A program made the position numbers and the translations under genes. This document shows positions 1 through 31,307 of a stretch of 64,000 nt of DNA, one piece after another. This DNA is from Cristatella mucedo (Eukaryota > Bryozoa > Phylactolaemata > Cristatellidae): the NCBI GenBank assembly GCA_009760855.2, contig WPIO01000048.1, positions 551,001 through 615,000 of the forward strand, written 5' to 3'. The number at the start of each line of letters is the position of its first letter. Positions within the stretch are counted from its first letter, which is position 1. The notes under the pieces are model-generated. The model saw only the letters and a list, made by a program, of their open reading frames with translations, was not told where the DNA came from and did not search any database.

Positions 1-102
1 ATATATTAGATTTATATGCGTGTATAAGCTGCTCTTCATTTTTGCTTTGCAACCGTCGGAAAATATTTTCGTACGCGTGCTGCTTCAGCATCTCGTTAGC
101 CG

Positions 103-275
103 CGATGGCACGCACACTAGGTAAGGCGTTTGCTTTCACGACCTCGGTCCCGAGGTCGAGGGCTCGATTCCTGCGGTGGGCGATCCATTATCGCCGCTGC
201 AAGTGGTTGTGATGGCCGTTAAGGCTTCTTCTGTCGCTAGTAGGAAAGAGGCTGTTAAATCAGCTAGGATTTATT
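103..275 (+). mobile_element. SINE-A copy 1 (tRNA-derived)
   Basis: tRNA-like head with B box GGCTCGATTCC at 161-171, preceded by the arms CACGACCTCG and CGAGGTCGAG, then a body with the small hairpin GCCGTTAAGGC and the 3' end GAGGCTGTTAAATCAGCTAG. It matches the other SINE-A copies over the full length. Confidence 0.85.
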
Positions 276-285
276 TTTTTATTTT

Positions 286-582
286 TTAGCTTGGTTTTGG
301 GGTGCAAGCTCGGCGGTACCTGTCGTGCATATGCAGGGACTGGGGCCCGTCGCCTGTGTCTCGTGTCCGCATCGCAGCACTTTTTCTGCGAAGAAGCTTC
401 AGTAAAGCTTTCCTAACGGCAGCCGCGTCCGAGAACATCCCCGTGGACTCGCTGTCAGGAGTCGTGCTCACTATCCTCAGGATAAGTTTGGCTTTCGAGT
501 GGTGAGCGCGCTTCGCCGGCGCCGCTGCGAGGAGGCGCAACGAGGCGACGGCCAGTAAAACGAGTCTTCTGGCTCCGTTCAT
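286..582 (-). CDS. Unassigned small secreted-peptide-like frame (98 aa)
   Basis: Starting at the internal ATG (582-580), the frame reads MNGARRLVLLAVASLRLLAA then APAKRAHHSKAKLILRI, an n-region, hydrophobic core and AxA-like cleavage site typical of signal peptides. The rest is basic with dibasic sites (KR, RR) and ends RACTPKPS. No family is recognised. The frame stays open upstream to 840 without a better start. The stop lies just beyond the tail of SINE-A copy 103-275, whose T-rich end supplies AATAAA on this strand at 275-270. It could be a peptide precursor or a chance frame; a 67-codon frame lies on the other strand. Confidence 0.28.
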   Translation of the reverse strand: MNGARRLVLLAVASLRLLAAAPAKRAHHSKAKLILRIVSTTPDSESTGMFSDAAAVRKALLKLLRRKSAAMRTRDTGDGPQSLHMHDRYRRACTPKPS

Positions 583-2039
583 AACGGGGTCACGTGGAGG
601 AGCCGACTGGAGGAGCCGTCTGGCCGCCGATGGCAATTCAGGAAGCTGGACAGCGATCGAGCATAGTAGTGTGACCTCTAGCATGGTACAGTGACTTCGT
701 CCAGTTGTTTTTCTCCTAGGATGGTATTTCGAACGTTTGCGCCTGTTTACTTTTACATATCCCCGTACAGGTTTACGCAAAGGTACCACATTTTGGGCGG
801 TGTACAATTCAGTGACTGTTACTGGGGAAGCGCTCGACATACTTGCGGCGTGAGCCTGGTTTGTGTGTCGCAGCCTTCGTTCGAGCTCGCGATCCTGCTC
901 GCTGTCCTACGAAAAATGTGCTAAGGCAAGCGCCTGTTCTCACAGTTCGCTCGCTCAAGGCTCAGTGGTTGCCTTTTCAGAGTGTGCGAAGTTTTAGAAG
1001 GGCACTTTTTCTGAGGTCGATATGCGAATGTTTTCTTATTGGTAGGCTTGGTGTAACTGATCGACGTTCGGGCGTTGCTGAGTTCCAATCGTCGGCAATC
1101 GATGCTACTTACTGTCAAGAGTTCCAATCAATCCTGCTTACAGCCTATCGTGCCGAGCCTGGACACGACAGGATACGTGGTTGCATACTCATGGCACCGT
1201 GGTCTATAGCATTCTCACTTTTCAGCTGATGGATGTCCCGTGTGAGCCGAAAAATGTACTGGATTGAGATTGATCACGCCGTCTCCTATTCCGTTTATCC
1301 AATGTTTGTACGCGCTCGTGTGGCATATTTCACAGTAAATTTCAGCAGATTATCCTGAAACTATTACTAACTTTTCAGCAGCTTTGAAGAGGTTACTTTT
1401 TTACTCACCCAAGGAGAAGTGTCGCATAATGACTATCGTCCGGCTACGTTGAACCAGAAGGCGGGATAGTAAACGAGTTAGCACTAATAAATTACTTGTG
1501 AGGCTGACTTTGAGCCAAGGCCGTAGGTAGCTCTTGCCAGCACAGAGCACTGTTTTTGATGCAGTCGAGCGCACACAGGCACATAGTTCGAATGTTCTAC
1601 TCACTACCTTGGTTACGACGGCATAGCTGTGCCTGAAAACACTGAATATGCAAATGCAAATGTTGATATATCTAGCTAGTTGGATGCCTACGAACATCAG
1701 ACTAGCGTAGCTTAAGGGTTACCTAGTATGTTTCACTATTTATTTACTACTTTATTACTATTGGCTGACTTATAGAGATGCTATTATTTGTGTCGCATTC
1801 CTTGTTTTCACGGGACAGCCTTCTTTTTTTTTTACTTGTTACAAAAGCAAAAACCACAGAAGGACTAGTGGATAGCACTCTTTAAAACTAGTATTTGGTT
1901 TGATAAACGGTAAGTATGCTCAAGTTCATTGACCCTAAGTGAAGTGGCAGTCGCTAACTCTAGCCTTGGAGCAAATGCTTATAAGAAAAAAGTGATTGGG
2001 ATACCGGCCCAATAGCCCCGTGGCAATCGAAAGAGCAAC

Positions 2040-2325
2040 TTCGCTTAAAAACGTACACCCATTTAGGACAGCATTTAGCGGGTCCCTGTGATTCGTCCTT
2101 GATGTGCTTATGCGTGCTGACACTGTGCATGCTGCCACTAACCACATTTGCATGCTGACCCTGTGCATGTCACCCCTAACCACATTATTCATTTGGTTTG
2201 TTTTTCAAGCATGATTTTACTTACCATTCCATTGCATTTCACTTTACAGCAAATGTAAAGCGCCTAGAGAGAGATTAAGTTCTCTGAGGGCGCTTTATCA
2301 AGTGAATTATTATTATTATTGAAGC
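2040..2325 (+). mobile_element. LINE-B 3' end fragment
   Basis: Begins in the last codons of the LINE-B ORF (TTTAGGACAGCATTTAGCGG) and continues through the 3' UTR to the terminal hairpin (AAGCGCCTAGAGAGAG paired with TTCTCTGAGGGCGCTT) and an (ATT)n tail. Only the terminal 0.3 kb is present, a typical 5'-truncated insertion. Confidence 0.85.
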
Positions 2326-2519
2326 AGGACGAAGCCACCCAACATGTCAGGTTCCTATCGATTAGCACTTCCCTAAGAATCTATTGAAAGCAAGCCAACT
2401 GCTCAGGATATTAAACAGCATTTGACCATAAGATCCTTTAGTAGTGCCTCTCGACACGACCGGTTATCACTTAACTAAGACTAAACGGTAAGCAGAGTCA
2501 GGTATCCTACCTCTAACGA

Positions 2520-2622
2520 GAACTGTCAGGGCAGATTTGAATGCCTGAGGGTCAACCGAGGAGTCCTTAAAAGGTATGGCGTACCTCGTGGTTGGTCATA
2601 GGCCAATCAATCCTTTTCGCCA

Positions 2623-2669
<47 letters not shown>

Positions 2670-3775
2670 TCTCCCTCTGGCCGATGGCTTTGCAAACACA
2701 ATCGTAGCTTCACTTCTAGGCCGATGATACGCAGCCCTAGATATCCTTGGACAAATCTCAGTCATGAGCTCCACGTACTACTCAACTTTATTTCCTTGTT
2801 GCCTGTATCAACGACATTCGAACTTGAAAGGCGACTCTCTCCATGAAGCTAAACGGCAAGAACAACCCAATAGCTCCGAAGAAGCCTGCTATCACCCAAG
2901 CGTTGGAAGACTTCATTCTCATGCTTCATCTAGCATCGTTCCAGCGATGTCAGCCCATAATCTGTGCATGCTATTTTGAGACGACCAATCATTAGATGAG
3001 CATATTTCTTCTAGCCAGGTTGACCTACTTTTAGTTAAGGAACATCGTCAAGTGGGCCTGCTTTGACAAGACGAGTAAGACAGCAAAACCAGTCCACGCG
3101 TTTTCGATGAGTTAAAGATGATTTCGTTCTCATGATTTACGACACCAGGCCTGTGGCCTGACGCCCTCGGTGGGCACGTGAGAAAAAGCTTAAGAAAGCT
3201 CATTTCGTTCTCAGTCGCCACCGGTGAAGCTGCCAGATCACATCACTTCTATTTGAGCTTTACTGGCTCCCCATCAAGCATCGAATATACTTTATGATCC
3301 TACCTCTCGCATTCAGGCCACTTCATTTGCACCAGTCCGTAGCCTATTCGACCTCCAGCATGCTCTCAAACCACATGCCCTTCCACTTCAACTCGTCTCC
3401 CCGTTTCCCCCTCTATAAATTACATTTTTTGTGATCAGACTTTATTTCCTTTACCCTAAAAGTCTGGAGCTCAAATCTGGATTCTGTCACAACTTACATT
3501 ACTTTTTATTATTTCAGTACTTGCTAGGCTCTGAATGTCATCATGTGCTTCTGCTGTATACTTTCGTGCTTTTTCATGCTCGTATAAGCCTGATACCTTG
3601 CATGCCAGTAACCCTTGATTTTAACCCCTGATTATTACTTCTCTTAAGAGTGAGTTGGTCATTAATCCCTGATTAGTGCTTCGCTTGTAGTGAGCTGTAA
3701 CGCACCTCAATACAGATTTGGCTCTCTTAGGCTGCTATTCAAACACTAATAATTTTTTATTAAATTAAATTTCTG
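2520..3775 (+). mobile_element. Old LINE-B copy with microsatellite inside the RT domain
   Basis: Degenerate reverse transcriptase: the K-Y-G-V-P block near 2570, then F-A-I-Y, then a (TA)n run at 2625-2667, then sequence matching [10 protein letters not shown] and a decayed YADD (stop-A-D-D) near 2722. Later parts match the LHWLP region (3230-3330) and the C-terminal KxW block, ending in the decayed hairpin tail near 3730. Many stops make it a molecular fossil. Confidence 0.6.
2625..2667 (+). repeat. (TA)n microsatellite
   Basis: About 21 dinucleotides, sitting where a LINE-B reverse transcriptase normally encodes FTIYTHP. Confidence 0.95.
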
Positions 3776-5644
3776 ATCCCAAACTGGCTTTTTAACATGC
3801 CGGCTGTACCTAATCTTCATGCAATATATATCAACCTCACCGTGCACCGTACTATATGCAACAAGTGAGAGCTTAAAATCGATGCGCAAAAATAGCAAAG
3901 AGACGTGAGAGCTGCCGGCTCATCCAGTCTCCACGAAGCTACACAGTTTTCATTCACAGCATTTACCTTTCCTGTTATAGCTTCAGCACCGCGACGGCAC
4001 CGAATCTGAACTGTCTAACACACTGGCCACACATAACTAACCATACAAGGCTCCGAGTCCAAGTGCAGCATCATCACTAGAGCAACCAGAGGCTGCATTG
4101 CACACAGTGGTAATAATATACCAGTAAATATCGCACGCGGCCATATGCTCATGCTAAAAACACAAGAGTCACGATATTCAGTTCCGAGGACAAAAAATTA
4201 TCCACTGACTCCCCAAGAGAAGCAGCAGCCAATTTGGCTTTGCTACTCATTACAAGCATCGACCAAGGCAATGACATCTCTCACTCGAGATGGCTCGGCA
4301 ACATTAGCCAGTGCCAGTCGCAGGGGATTGAGCAAAAGCTGTAAGAGCAAGTGCCGAGAGGCTGGCAGCTCAACGACGTAAGCTACGGCGCCCAGCGTTC
4401 AGCGATGCTGCTTGTCTATGTCGACTGAGCCAAGTACATTTACCTCGATTAGCTAACGAGCAGTATCTACCAGTGCCTCCATGCCTACAAATGTGCATTT
4501 CTCTCGAGCTTTGCAAGAGTACGTCGGCAGGCAAGTGCCGTGGCCTGCCCGTTCTGATTTTCCTTCACGACATTGAGACATTGAGGAGCTAGTATTGCGA
4601 CCGTTCGCTTTTAGGCACGTCCAACGAATGCTCAGTGCACGATCACGATTGCAGCACTTTTGGCAGAGGCTGGCTTAAGTGGTGGCAGCCAGCTATGAGA
4701 CCAAGTCCATGCAGCAAGCATCCGGTCGAAGCTAGCTCGGCACTCGGTGGCTAGACTGTCAGCATGGCAATAGCGGTATCTTTCGTCGCCGTTTCTGCAA
4801 TCTAAGAGGTAGAGCGGAGTTGAGGACAAGTGACACGAATAAGCAGCAGGCAAACCGGGCTATATCACAAGGGCAATACTAGCAACAATAATAATACATT
4901 TATATAGCACCATCAGATAACTGATTCTTTTTCTCATGCTGCCTCAGAATGACAATTTACCGCCATAACAGTTGCATGATGAGGCATTCACTACACGCTA
5001 AACAACTTCAATTGACCATGCAGTTAAGGTAGCAGCAGCAGCAATGCTGTGACAAGCACACTGTGACTGGCCTGTCTCTTCCTCTTGACTATCACCTGTT
5101 TATCACTAGAGCATGCTGATAAGAACCTGCTGGCTCACTGTATATGGAAAGGGAAAACCACGAATTGTTTTACAGATCAAAGGACGTACAAACAGTGCTC
5201 CAGGTCAAGGCGAATGGCTGCTACTCGTTGGGTCAGTTTAAGCTGGTTCGGCTTGGAAATGAATGAGACTTGCAATTTCAGCCGATTTTGTGGCAGCACT
5301 GCTCTTCTCTTACCTGGCCTCATGAACTGCTGCTGGCCTAAAATAGAAGCCAACTGCTCGGCGCAGCCGACTGCACGGAACCACCAGGCAACCAGAGCCA
5401 ACAATCTGCACGATATGTGTGCACGGCCACCCTCGTAAACGTGGAGATGTGAATTGATGCAGAAATCTATGTGGGTGAGTAACGACTTTCTGCTCCATCC
5501 CAGCAAAAGCACAAACCTATGGCATCCATGGTCTCCACTCTCGCAGTCAACCTCCTTCTCGACCCCTGTTTCCTTAAAAGGTACTGTGCCATCGGCATGC
5601 TGAGCAAGACCTAGACAAGTTCAGTGCTCAGGTGATGGCAACCT
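3776..5644. other. Unannotated stretch 3.8-5.6 kb
   Basis: No gene is recognised. Short frames here lack splice support or family motifs. A decayed LINE/SINE 3' tail (AATAATAATACATTTATATAGC, reverse orientation) lies at about 4885-4935. This is the 3' flank of the ZCCHC4-like gene. Confidence 0.5.
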
Positions 5645-5650
5645 TTTATT
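5645..5650 (-). terminator. Candidate polyadenylation signal AATAAA for the ZCCHC4-like gene
   Basis: TTTATT on the plus strand reads AATAAA on the minus strand about 405 bases beyond the stop codon at 6055. It is the first perfect hexamer I noticed downstream in the direction of transcription. Assignment is by position only. Confidence 0.5.
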
Positions 5651-5834
5651 CACTTTTCAACTATTTGGACAAAGAAATAGCTCTGGACACTACCGAGTTG
5701 ACTTTCCCCACAGATTCAGAGAACTAATAATAGAAAACTGAAGCTTTTGTGTAGCCGGTGGTTGAGGTCGAATGCAGACTAATGGGGCTCCCCAAGATGC
5801 TGCAATACGCGCATGCACGGGCGCACGCGCACGT

Positions 5835-5835
<1 letters not shown>

Positions 5836-5876
<41 letters not shown>
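5836..5876 (+). repeat. (CA)n microsatellite
   Basis: About 20 dinucleotides, in the predicted 3' UTR of the ZCCHC4-like gene between its stop codon (6055) and its polyadenylation signal (5650). Confidence 0.95.
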
Positions 5877-5879
<3 letters not shown>

Positions 5880-6054
5880 GGCAGACAGAACACATGGGTG
5901 TGAGAATGTGACCACGACTACCTCTTAGCCAGCACCTATCCACATTCGACTCCACCCTCCCTTAGCTAAGCACGTGGGCAGCACAGCTTGGTTAAGCCCA
6001 CAGCCTGCTGGGATACCCAGGCAAACGGCAGGACAGACGGCACAGGCAGCATGC

Positions 6055-26084
<20,030 letters not shown>

Positions 26085-27108
26085 CGCAAACTCCGGACGC
26101 GGACCGCGAGCAGCGTGCTCCGCGCAGCCCTAACAGCGAATCCACTAGCTTTAATCTAAGGTCAAGGCTTTGCTGCTCGCTGCGCATCTGGTTTCCGGGG
26201 TGGGGATGGGGGATGGGGTGTGTGGTCCGGCTACCGGATGTTTATTGGGCTCCCAAACCTTTGCCTTATACCGCCGGAGAAGAGGTGTCGCGTCGTTCTA
26301 GGGAATCGAAACCGTACACGGTGAAGCTATCGAACTGTGCACGCTCGGTGACCAGCCAGGCTATCTACGCATAGGTCGCTGAGGTGCTGGGCAAATTTTT
26401 AGTACGTAAATGCGGCTGAACCGCCAGTTGAGTTATCTAGCACTGAAACGCGCTCAAAATATATCGTAATGTTAGAGACAGAAAGTGTTATCGACGAGGT
26501 GTAGCTAATTCAGCCAGATAAACACTGATATTTAATATTCGCGATTCCTGAATTGTAACGGTCAGAAACCAATTTTGCGATAATCTATAACGAAGGCCGC
26601 ATACAATCCGGCGCCATAAAATAGGCGGTCAGTTATGGTTCCGGAGCTGGCATTTGAGATGAATTGACCTGTAGGCCACGAAGCTATTGGCACACACACA
26701 CGTCGTGGCCGTTGTTGAATTTACCTGCTACCCTGCTACCTATCCTTCGTCGCTGTCAAATAGACTCTTCTACGTCATGGATACGGAGACTTTTTATGCT
26801 AAGGTAGGGGGCGCTTGTCGTCGCTGCCGCGTTTCGCCGATGACGGCACACGTGCTTGCATTTTCATGCGGCGCCGACTGAAGCCGCTAGCCGCGATACA
26901 AGTTTCAGGCGTTACCAGTTCAAGCGTCGTTGGTTGTCGGGTGAGACTTGCACCGCCACGAGCGCTGTGTTTGCCTCCTATTTCAATTCGGGCACGGAAG
27001 CTGCACATCACGCTTGTAATAACGTACGTAGCTAGTCTCAGCCGACGCGTGACGAATACCCGCGGTGAAGCCCCTGTAGTTTCAGTGTATGCCGGCTCCT
27101 CTGATGAG
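26085..27108. other. 5' flank of ZCCHC4 and unassigned sequence
   Basis: GC-rich near 26.1 kb, consistent with a promoter; no TATA is evident. Frames at 26799-27221 (minus) and 26815-27120 (plus) overlap on opposite strands, and neither has recognisable motifs. Confidence 0.4.
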
Positions 27109-27345
27109 CCTGTGATGTGATGTAGACACCGGCCAGTGACCCGATGCTGGCCAGATGGTCGATTCACCATCAGGGTCGGCCGGTGCACAGCTGTCGTCCG
27201 CCTGTGATGTGGTGTAGACACAGACCGGTAACCAGCTGGTGGTCAGATGGTTGATTCACCATCAGGGTCGGCCGGTGCACAGCTGTGGTCCGCCTGTGAT
27301 GTGAGATGGACACAGGCCGGTAACCTGTTGGTGGCGAGATGGTGG
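27109..27345 (+). repeat. 92-bp tandem repeat, about 2.6 units
   Basis: Units start at CCTGTGATGTG (27109, 27201, 27293) and share GATTCACCATCAGGGTCGGC and CGGTGCACAGCTGT. Spacing is exactly 92 bp between successive starts. Divergence between units is modest. Confidence 0.93.
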
Positions 27346-27591
27346 ACTGAAGCAGTGGAGGAGGGGGGAGTCGAGGGAGAGTAGGGGCCGAAGGGAGCCG
27401 TGTGCTCTTCGGCTCCATGCGTTGGTAATAAACTGTCGGTGTTGGGCATCGGCTGGCTCTCTGCTGTGCGAACAAACGCCAGCCCCGAGGCACCGAGAAA
27501 TCGTGGCTAGCGACTTGCGAGTGCATCGGTGCTGCACTCGCAAGTATGCCGACAGTAGCGCAAGACGGCAGCATTGAAGAGTCGCCGTACC

Positions 27592-27755
27592 GTGATGGCA
27601 CACCAGGTAAGGCGGTTGCTTTCACGACCTCGGTCCGGAGGTCGTGGGTTCGATTCCTACGGTGGGAGATTCTGTATCGCCACTGCAAGCGGTGGTGACT
27701 GCCGTAAAGGCTCTTCTGTCGCTGTACAAAAAGAGGCTGTTTAATCAGCTAGGAT
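27592..27755 (+). mobile_element. SINE-A copy 8 (best preserved)
   Basis: A box TGGCACACCAGG at 27596-27607 and B box GGTTCGATTCC at 27647-27657 are both close to the Pol III consensus. The body hairpins and the end AGAGGCTGTTTAATCAGCTAG are intact. Confidence 0.9.
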
Positions 27756-28614
27756 TTTTTACCTTAAGATAACAAGTCCGTATCAATAGCTGCTATAGTG
27801 GGACCGAGGTAAGCTCGGTTGACTAGTTTCATTTCGAATCGTAACACGGCTTGCAATAACGCTGCAGGGTAAACCTGGTATCGCTATTTCAGGTTTCATG
27901 TATAAGTTCAGTTGTTGGTTTGATAGACATTTTCACTTTCGTTTTGTCAGCTTCCCACCAATGATCTAAATTTCTTTCAATCTGAATGCAGAGGGTCAAA
28001 CAATCTTTGAGTAATGGCCAAATCAAGATAGGAAAGTATTAGCAATTCTGGAGTCATTGGAGAGTGAAAAAAGTACGCACGATGGTGACACATGAACCAT
28101 TTCGGTAAAATAATCAATTTAACATGGTTCGTCAATATGTGAGATGGCTTTTCTGCCGTTCCTTTCTTGTCGGAGCAAATAAAAGGTCGCAGGCATATCT
28201 TCTGGTGTCTGTTTCATGACTTAAGCTCCTGGATCCGCCCGACTCTAAGCTGCATGCCTTGAAGTGAATGGCCCAGGGGAACCAATCAGCTCTAAGCCAA
28301 TCGAACGGGCTTGCTCAGGCGAAATTGTATCTTCAGAAACCTTGGGTTTAAGTGTAGCTCTCAGAATTACAGTTCTTTTGACTTCTCATTCAAATTCAGT
28401 ATGGCAATTAAGCTCACCAAACGCTTTTGAAAGCACACTGGTTAGCAATAACAATAATTGTATTAAACAATTTGCATACTATTCTAAGAGAATCGAATCG
28501 TTTCTAGGCATTTTAAATATGCTGCACAGGAAGCACGTCAACTGTTTAGCGATAGCATGCACAGTGTCTGAACGCATAGGCACGCAAAAGAACATTGCCA
28601 CTGATCCAGCAAAG
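27756..28614. other. Unannotated stretch 27.8-28.6 kb
   Basis: AT-richer unique DNA with one 127-codon plus-strand frame (28264-28647) that runs into LINE-B sequence and has no recognisable motif. Nothing is assigned. Confidence 0.4.
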
Positions 28615-29240
28615 TGTGAGGAACTGGTGTTTTTAGCTTCCTTTTAAATGTCGTCAAGTCAAGGGATGTCGTGATGTCAATTGGGAATGAGTTACAGGCT
28701 GTGGGAGCATACGAGCTAAAGACATGGTCTCCGAAGGATTTGAGGTTGTTTTGAGGCGCAGCTGCAAGACTCGAGCCAGAAGAGCGGATGGTATGCTACC
28801 AAGCCTGATTTAAAGAAGCTCCGATAATAATAATAATAATAATAATTCACTTGATAAAGCGTCCTCAGAGAACTTAATCTCTCTCTAGGCGCTTTACATT
28901 TGCTGTAAAGTGAAATGCAATTGAATGGTAAGTAAAATCATGCTTGAAAAACAAACGAAATGAATAATATGGTTAGGGGTGACATGCACAGGGTCAGCAT
29001 GCAAATGTGGTTAGTGGCAGCATGCACAGTGTCAGCACGCATAAGCACATCAAGGACGAATCACAGGGACCCACTAAATGCTGTCCTAAATAGGTGTGTT
29101 TTTAGGTTCCTTTTAAATGTGGTCAGGTCAGGGGATGTTCTGACGCAGGTCGGGAGGGAGTTCCAGGCTTTGGGAGCATATGAACTAAATGCACGGTCTC
29201 CAAAGGATTTAAGGTTTGTACGAGGTATAAAGAATGGAGC
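28615..29240 (-). mobile_element. Two adjoining LINE-B fragments, same orientation
   Basis: 28826-29240 is a tail-containing copy: (AAT)n, hairpin, 3' UTR, C-terminus NSLPTCVRTSPDLTTFKRNL. 28615-28825 is a second, more diverged copy of the C-terminal region, lying directly beyond the tail of the first. They look like one insertion next to, or into, the other. Confidence 0.75.
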
Positions 29241-30965
29241 CAGACAATTAAGTAACTTGAAAAGGACAGACAATTCTTTGAAGCTAACAGTATTGCTAGA
29301 TGGGGAGCCTTCAATTTGCTCGTGCTCAACTTTCGTCTCACGACTAACTTCTCTCTGCTAAATGTAGTGCACTGGTTCGGATGTGCTGATGCCCAGAAAA
29401 GATGATTCTTTTTATATTTAGCTTTGAGAGGATACTTAGAAGAGACGAGTACGGCTGACAGCGAATACTTAGGGATGTCCTGACTGCCGGCTGAGCTTTT
29501 ATCAGCTGTTTGTCTTTGAGAGCCAGTTTTTGCATGCTTCCACAACGGGTGCTTTCCTAATTCCGTACTCGAGATGATATTTTAAAACTATCGTTTTGTT
29601 AAATTTAGAAGCGTACACATTATAAATTCCTGCTAGACCAATGGATACAACCTAGAACTTCCGCTCTCTGCAATGCCGGTGTTAGCCGTAACGAAGGAGA
29701 GCCGAGGTGCACTAAAAGGCGAACAAAGTGGCACCAGCGAGCAAGCGCTTCGGGCTCGCATCGCAGCAGAAACGCTCGTCGAGTGAACGGATAAAGTGAA
29801 TCGGATCAAATGAGTCAGATAGAGTGAGAAGACAGTGGTAATTCTTAATATCACAGCCTCCTTAAAATTTAAAGTTGCCCGACGTACGTCAAAAGAAAAA
29901 GCTTTGCCAGCTGAAGTCTCATCCTGCTGAGCTGCTGTGAATTGCATTAGTGAATCTTGGTGGTTTACGATCACGAAATTTCTAGCAGCTGGATCACTGT
30001 AACTCTCCGACTCACACTTGACACTGGTTGGTCGTTGGTCCTGACTCCTGGTGATTTGGCAGAATTTTTATTAGCATCTCACGTGATCTGCTGTACATTT
30101 TCGTGACTAGCAAAAAAATCAATTTCTTATTGCAGTCTTCAGTGTTCAGGGAAGGACTAGCACGTAGTCGCAATCTCGCCTCTTTCTTTTGGTAAATGAG
30201 GAAAAGTTCATTGTCATGTCATGCACATGACCTAGACAGTCACAAAGTCGCCTGCCTCACAGGCATCGCACCTTGTCAGATGAGGGCATGCATTCTCAGG
30301 CTTTGCGTCAGGAGTGAGCCATCTAGTGGTGGATTGACTCACAATATAGACTCAGGCAACATTACATCTCTTTCATGTGGCAATCGACCTAAGCGGACCA
30401 GGTCATTCTCTGGAGCTTTAAACTGAGGCTTGGCAGAACGACAGTTTTCCCAATATACACCCATTACAGGTGCGCACACCTCAATCTTAAACGTTGGTGC
30501 GAAAGCCGCTATATACCAAGCAAAAGTAATGCACTTACTTTGTCAATAGCCAGCTTTTAAGTGGGACCTCGCCATTCGTCGAGGTTTTGAACCTGCTGCA
30601 ACTAGTTCCGTCGAAAGCTTCGCCACTAGGGATGGCACTGCAAGACTTATTGAGAATTCAATCCAAGTTCCAACCGTCAGCATTTGTATTCTAGTCGTCT
30701 GCACAGACAACACTTGGATATAATCTATTGTGGCCGCGATATAATCTACAAACCGCTAAGGTTTTCGGGTTTCCAATCATAAGTTCAGCTATCAATTTGA
30801 CCCGTAAATTAACTCTGACATCGGTAGCTTTCTTAATAGTCCAAAATTTGTGTGCATCTTAGAGAGCAACGGCTATGAGGCGTATAGCTGCACTCAGTCG
30901 GAAACATATATCCGGTCAATGGCAAAAACCCGATCTTTATGCACAGAAGTGGGAGTCTTTTTGTT
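29241..30965. other. Unannotated stretch 29.2-31.0 kb
   Basis: Mixed unique DNA. Frames at 29344-29545 and 29633-29974 (minus) have no motif or splice support. No repeat family is recognised beyond short LINE-like words near 29250. Confidence 0.4.
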
Positions 30966-30971
30966 GTAACC

Positions 30972-31020
30972 AGTCCAGCAGCGGCAGCAGCAGCGGCAGC
31001 GGCGGCGGCGGCGGCAGTGG
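30972..31020 (+). repeat. CAG/CGG-type trinucleotide repeat
   Basis: CAGCAGCGGCAGCAGCAGCGG followed by (CGG)n; it gives poly-Ala in one frame on each strand. Confidence 0.9.
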
Positions 31021-31109
31021 CATTTTCAGGAACGATTAAAAAAGACTGCTGAATGTGAAGTTTTCTTAGAGAAGGTGTACATATTTCGTGCATATCCATA
31101 TTTTTGTAG

Positions 31110-31307
31110 ATCGTGGAAGCTGAACCTGGATGGACCTACCTCATCGACGTCAGCAGAACAGAAGCCCGAACGACTACCCGTCACTGTTGGGTCTTTCCCT
31201 CCCACCCGGGCGACTATCGAAATGACCGTCTCATGTGCCACAGAGGCATCAAGCTGTGCGATGTCACGGTATCGGTCAGATTTGACATGGTAGCCACCTC
31301 CGAATAA
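31110..31307 (+). CDS. Unassigned terminal-exon-like stretch
   Basis: A T-rich acceptor (ATTTTTGTAG) ends at 31109 and is followed by an open frame IVEAEPGWTYLIDVSRTEAR, HCWVFPSHPGDYRNDRL, MCHRGIKLCDVTVSVRFDMV, then TAA. It has three cysteines and beta-strand-like alternation. I recognise no family. A 108-codon frame runs on the opposite strand, so the strand is not certain. Confidence 0.27.
   Translation: MVEAEPGWTYLIDVSRTEARTTTRHCWVFPSHPGDYRNDRLMCHRGIKLCDVTVSVRFDMVATSE

Noticed and set aside
286-840. Full 184-codon version of the first minus-strand frame
   Set aside because: The N-terminal half has no signal or motif; only the part from the internal methionine looks like a plausible product.
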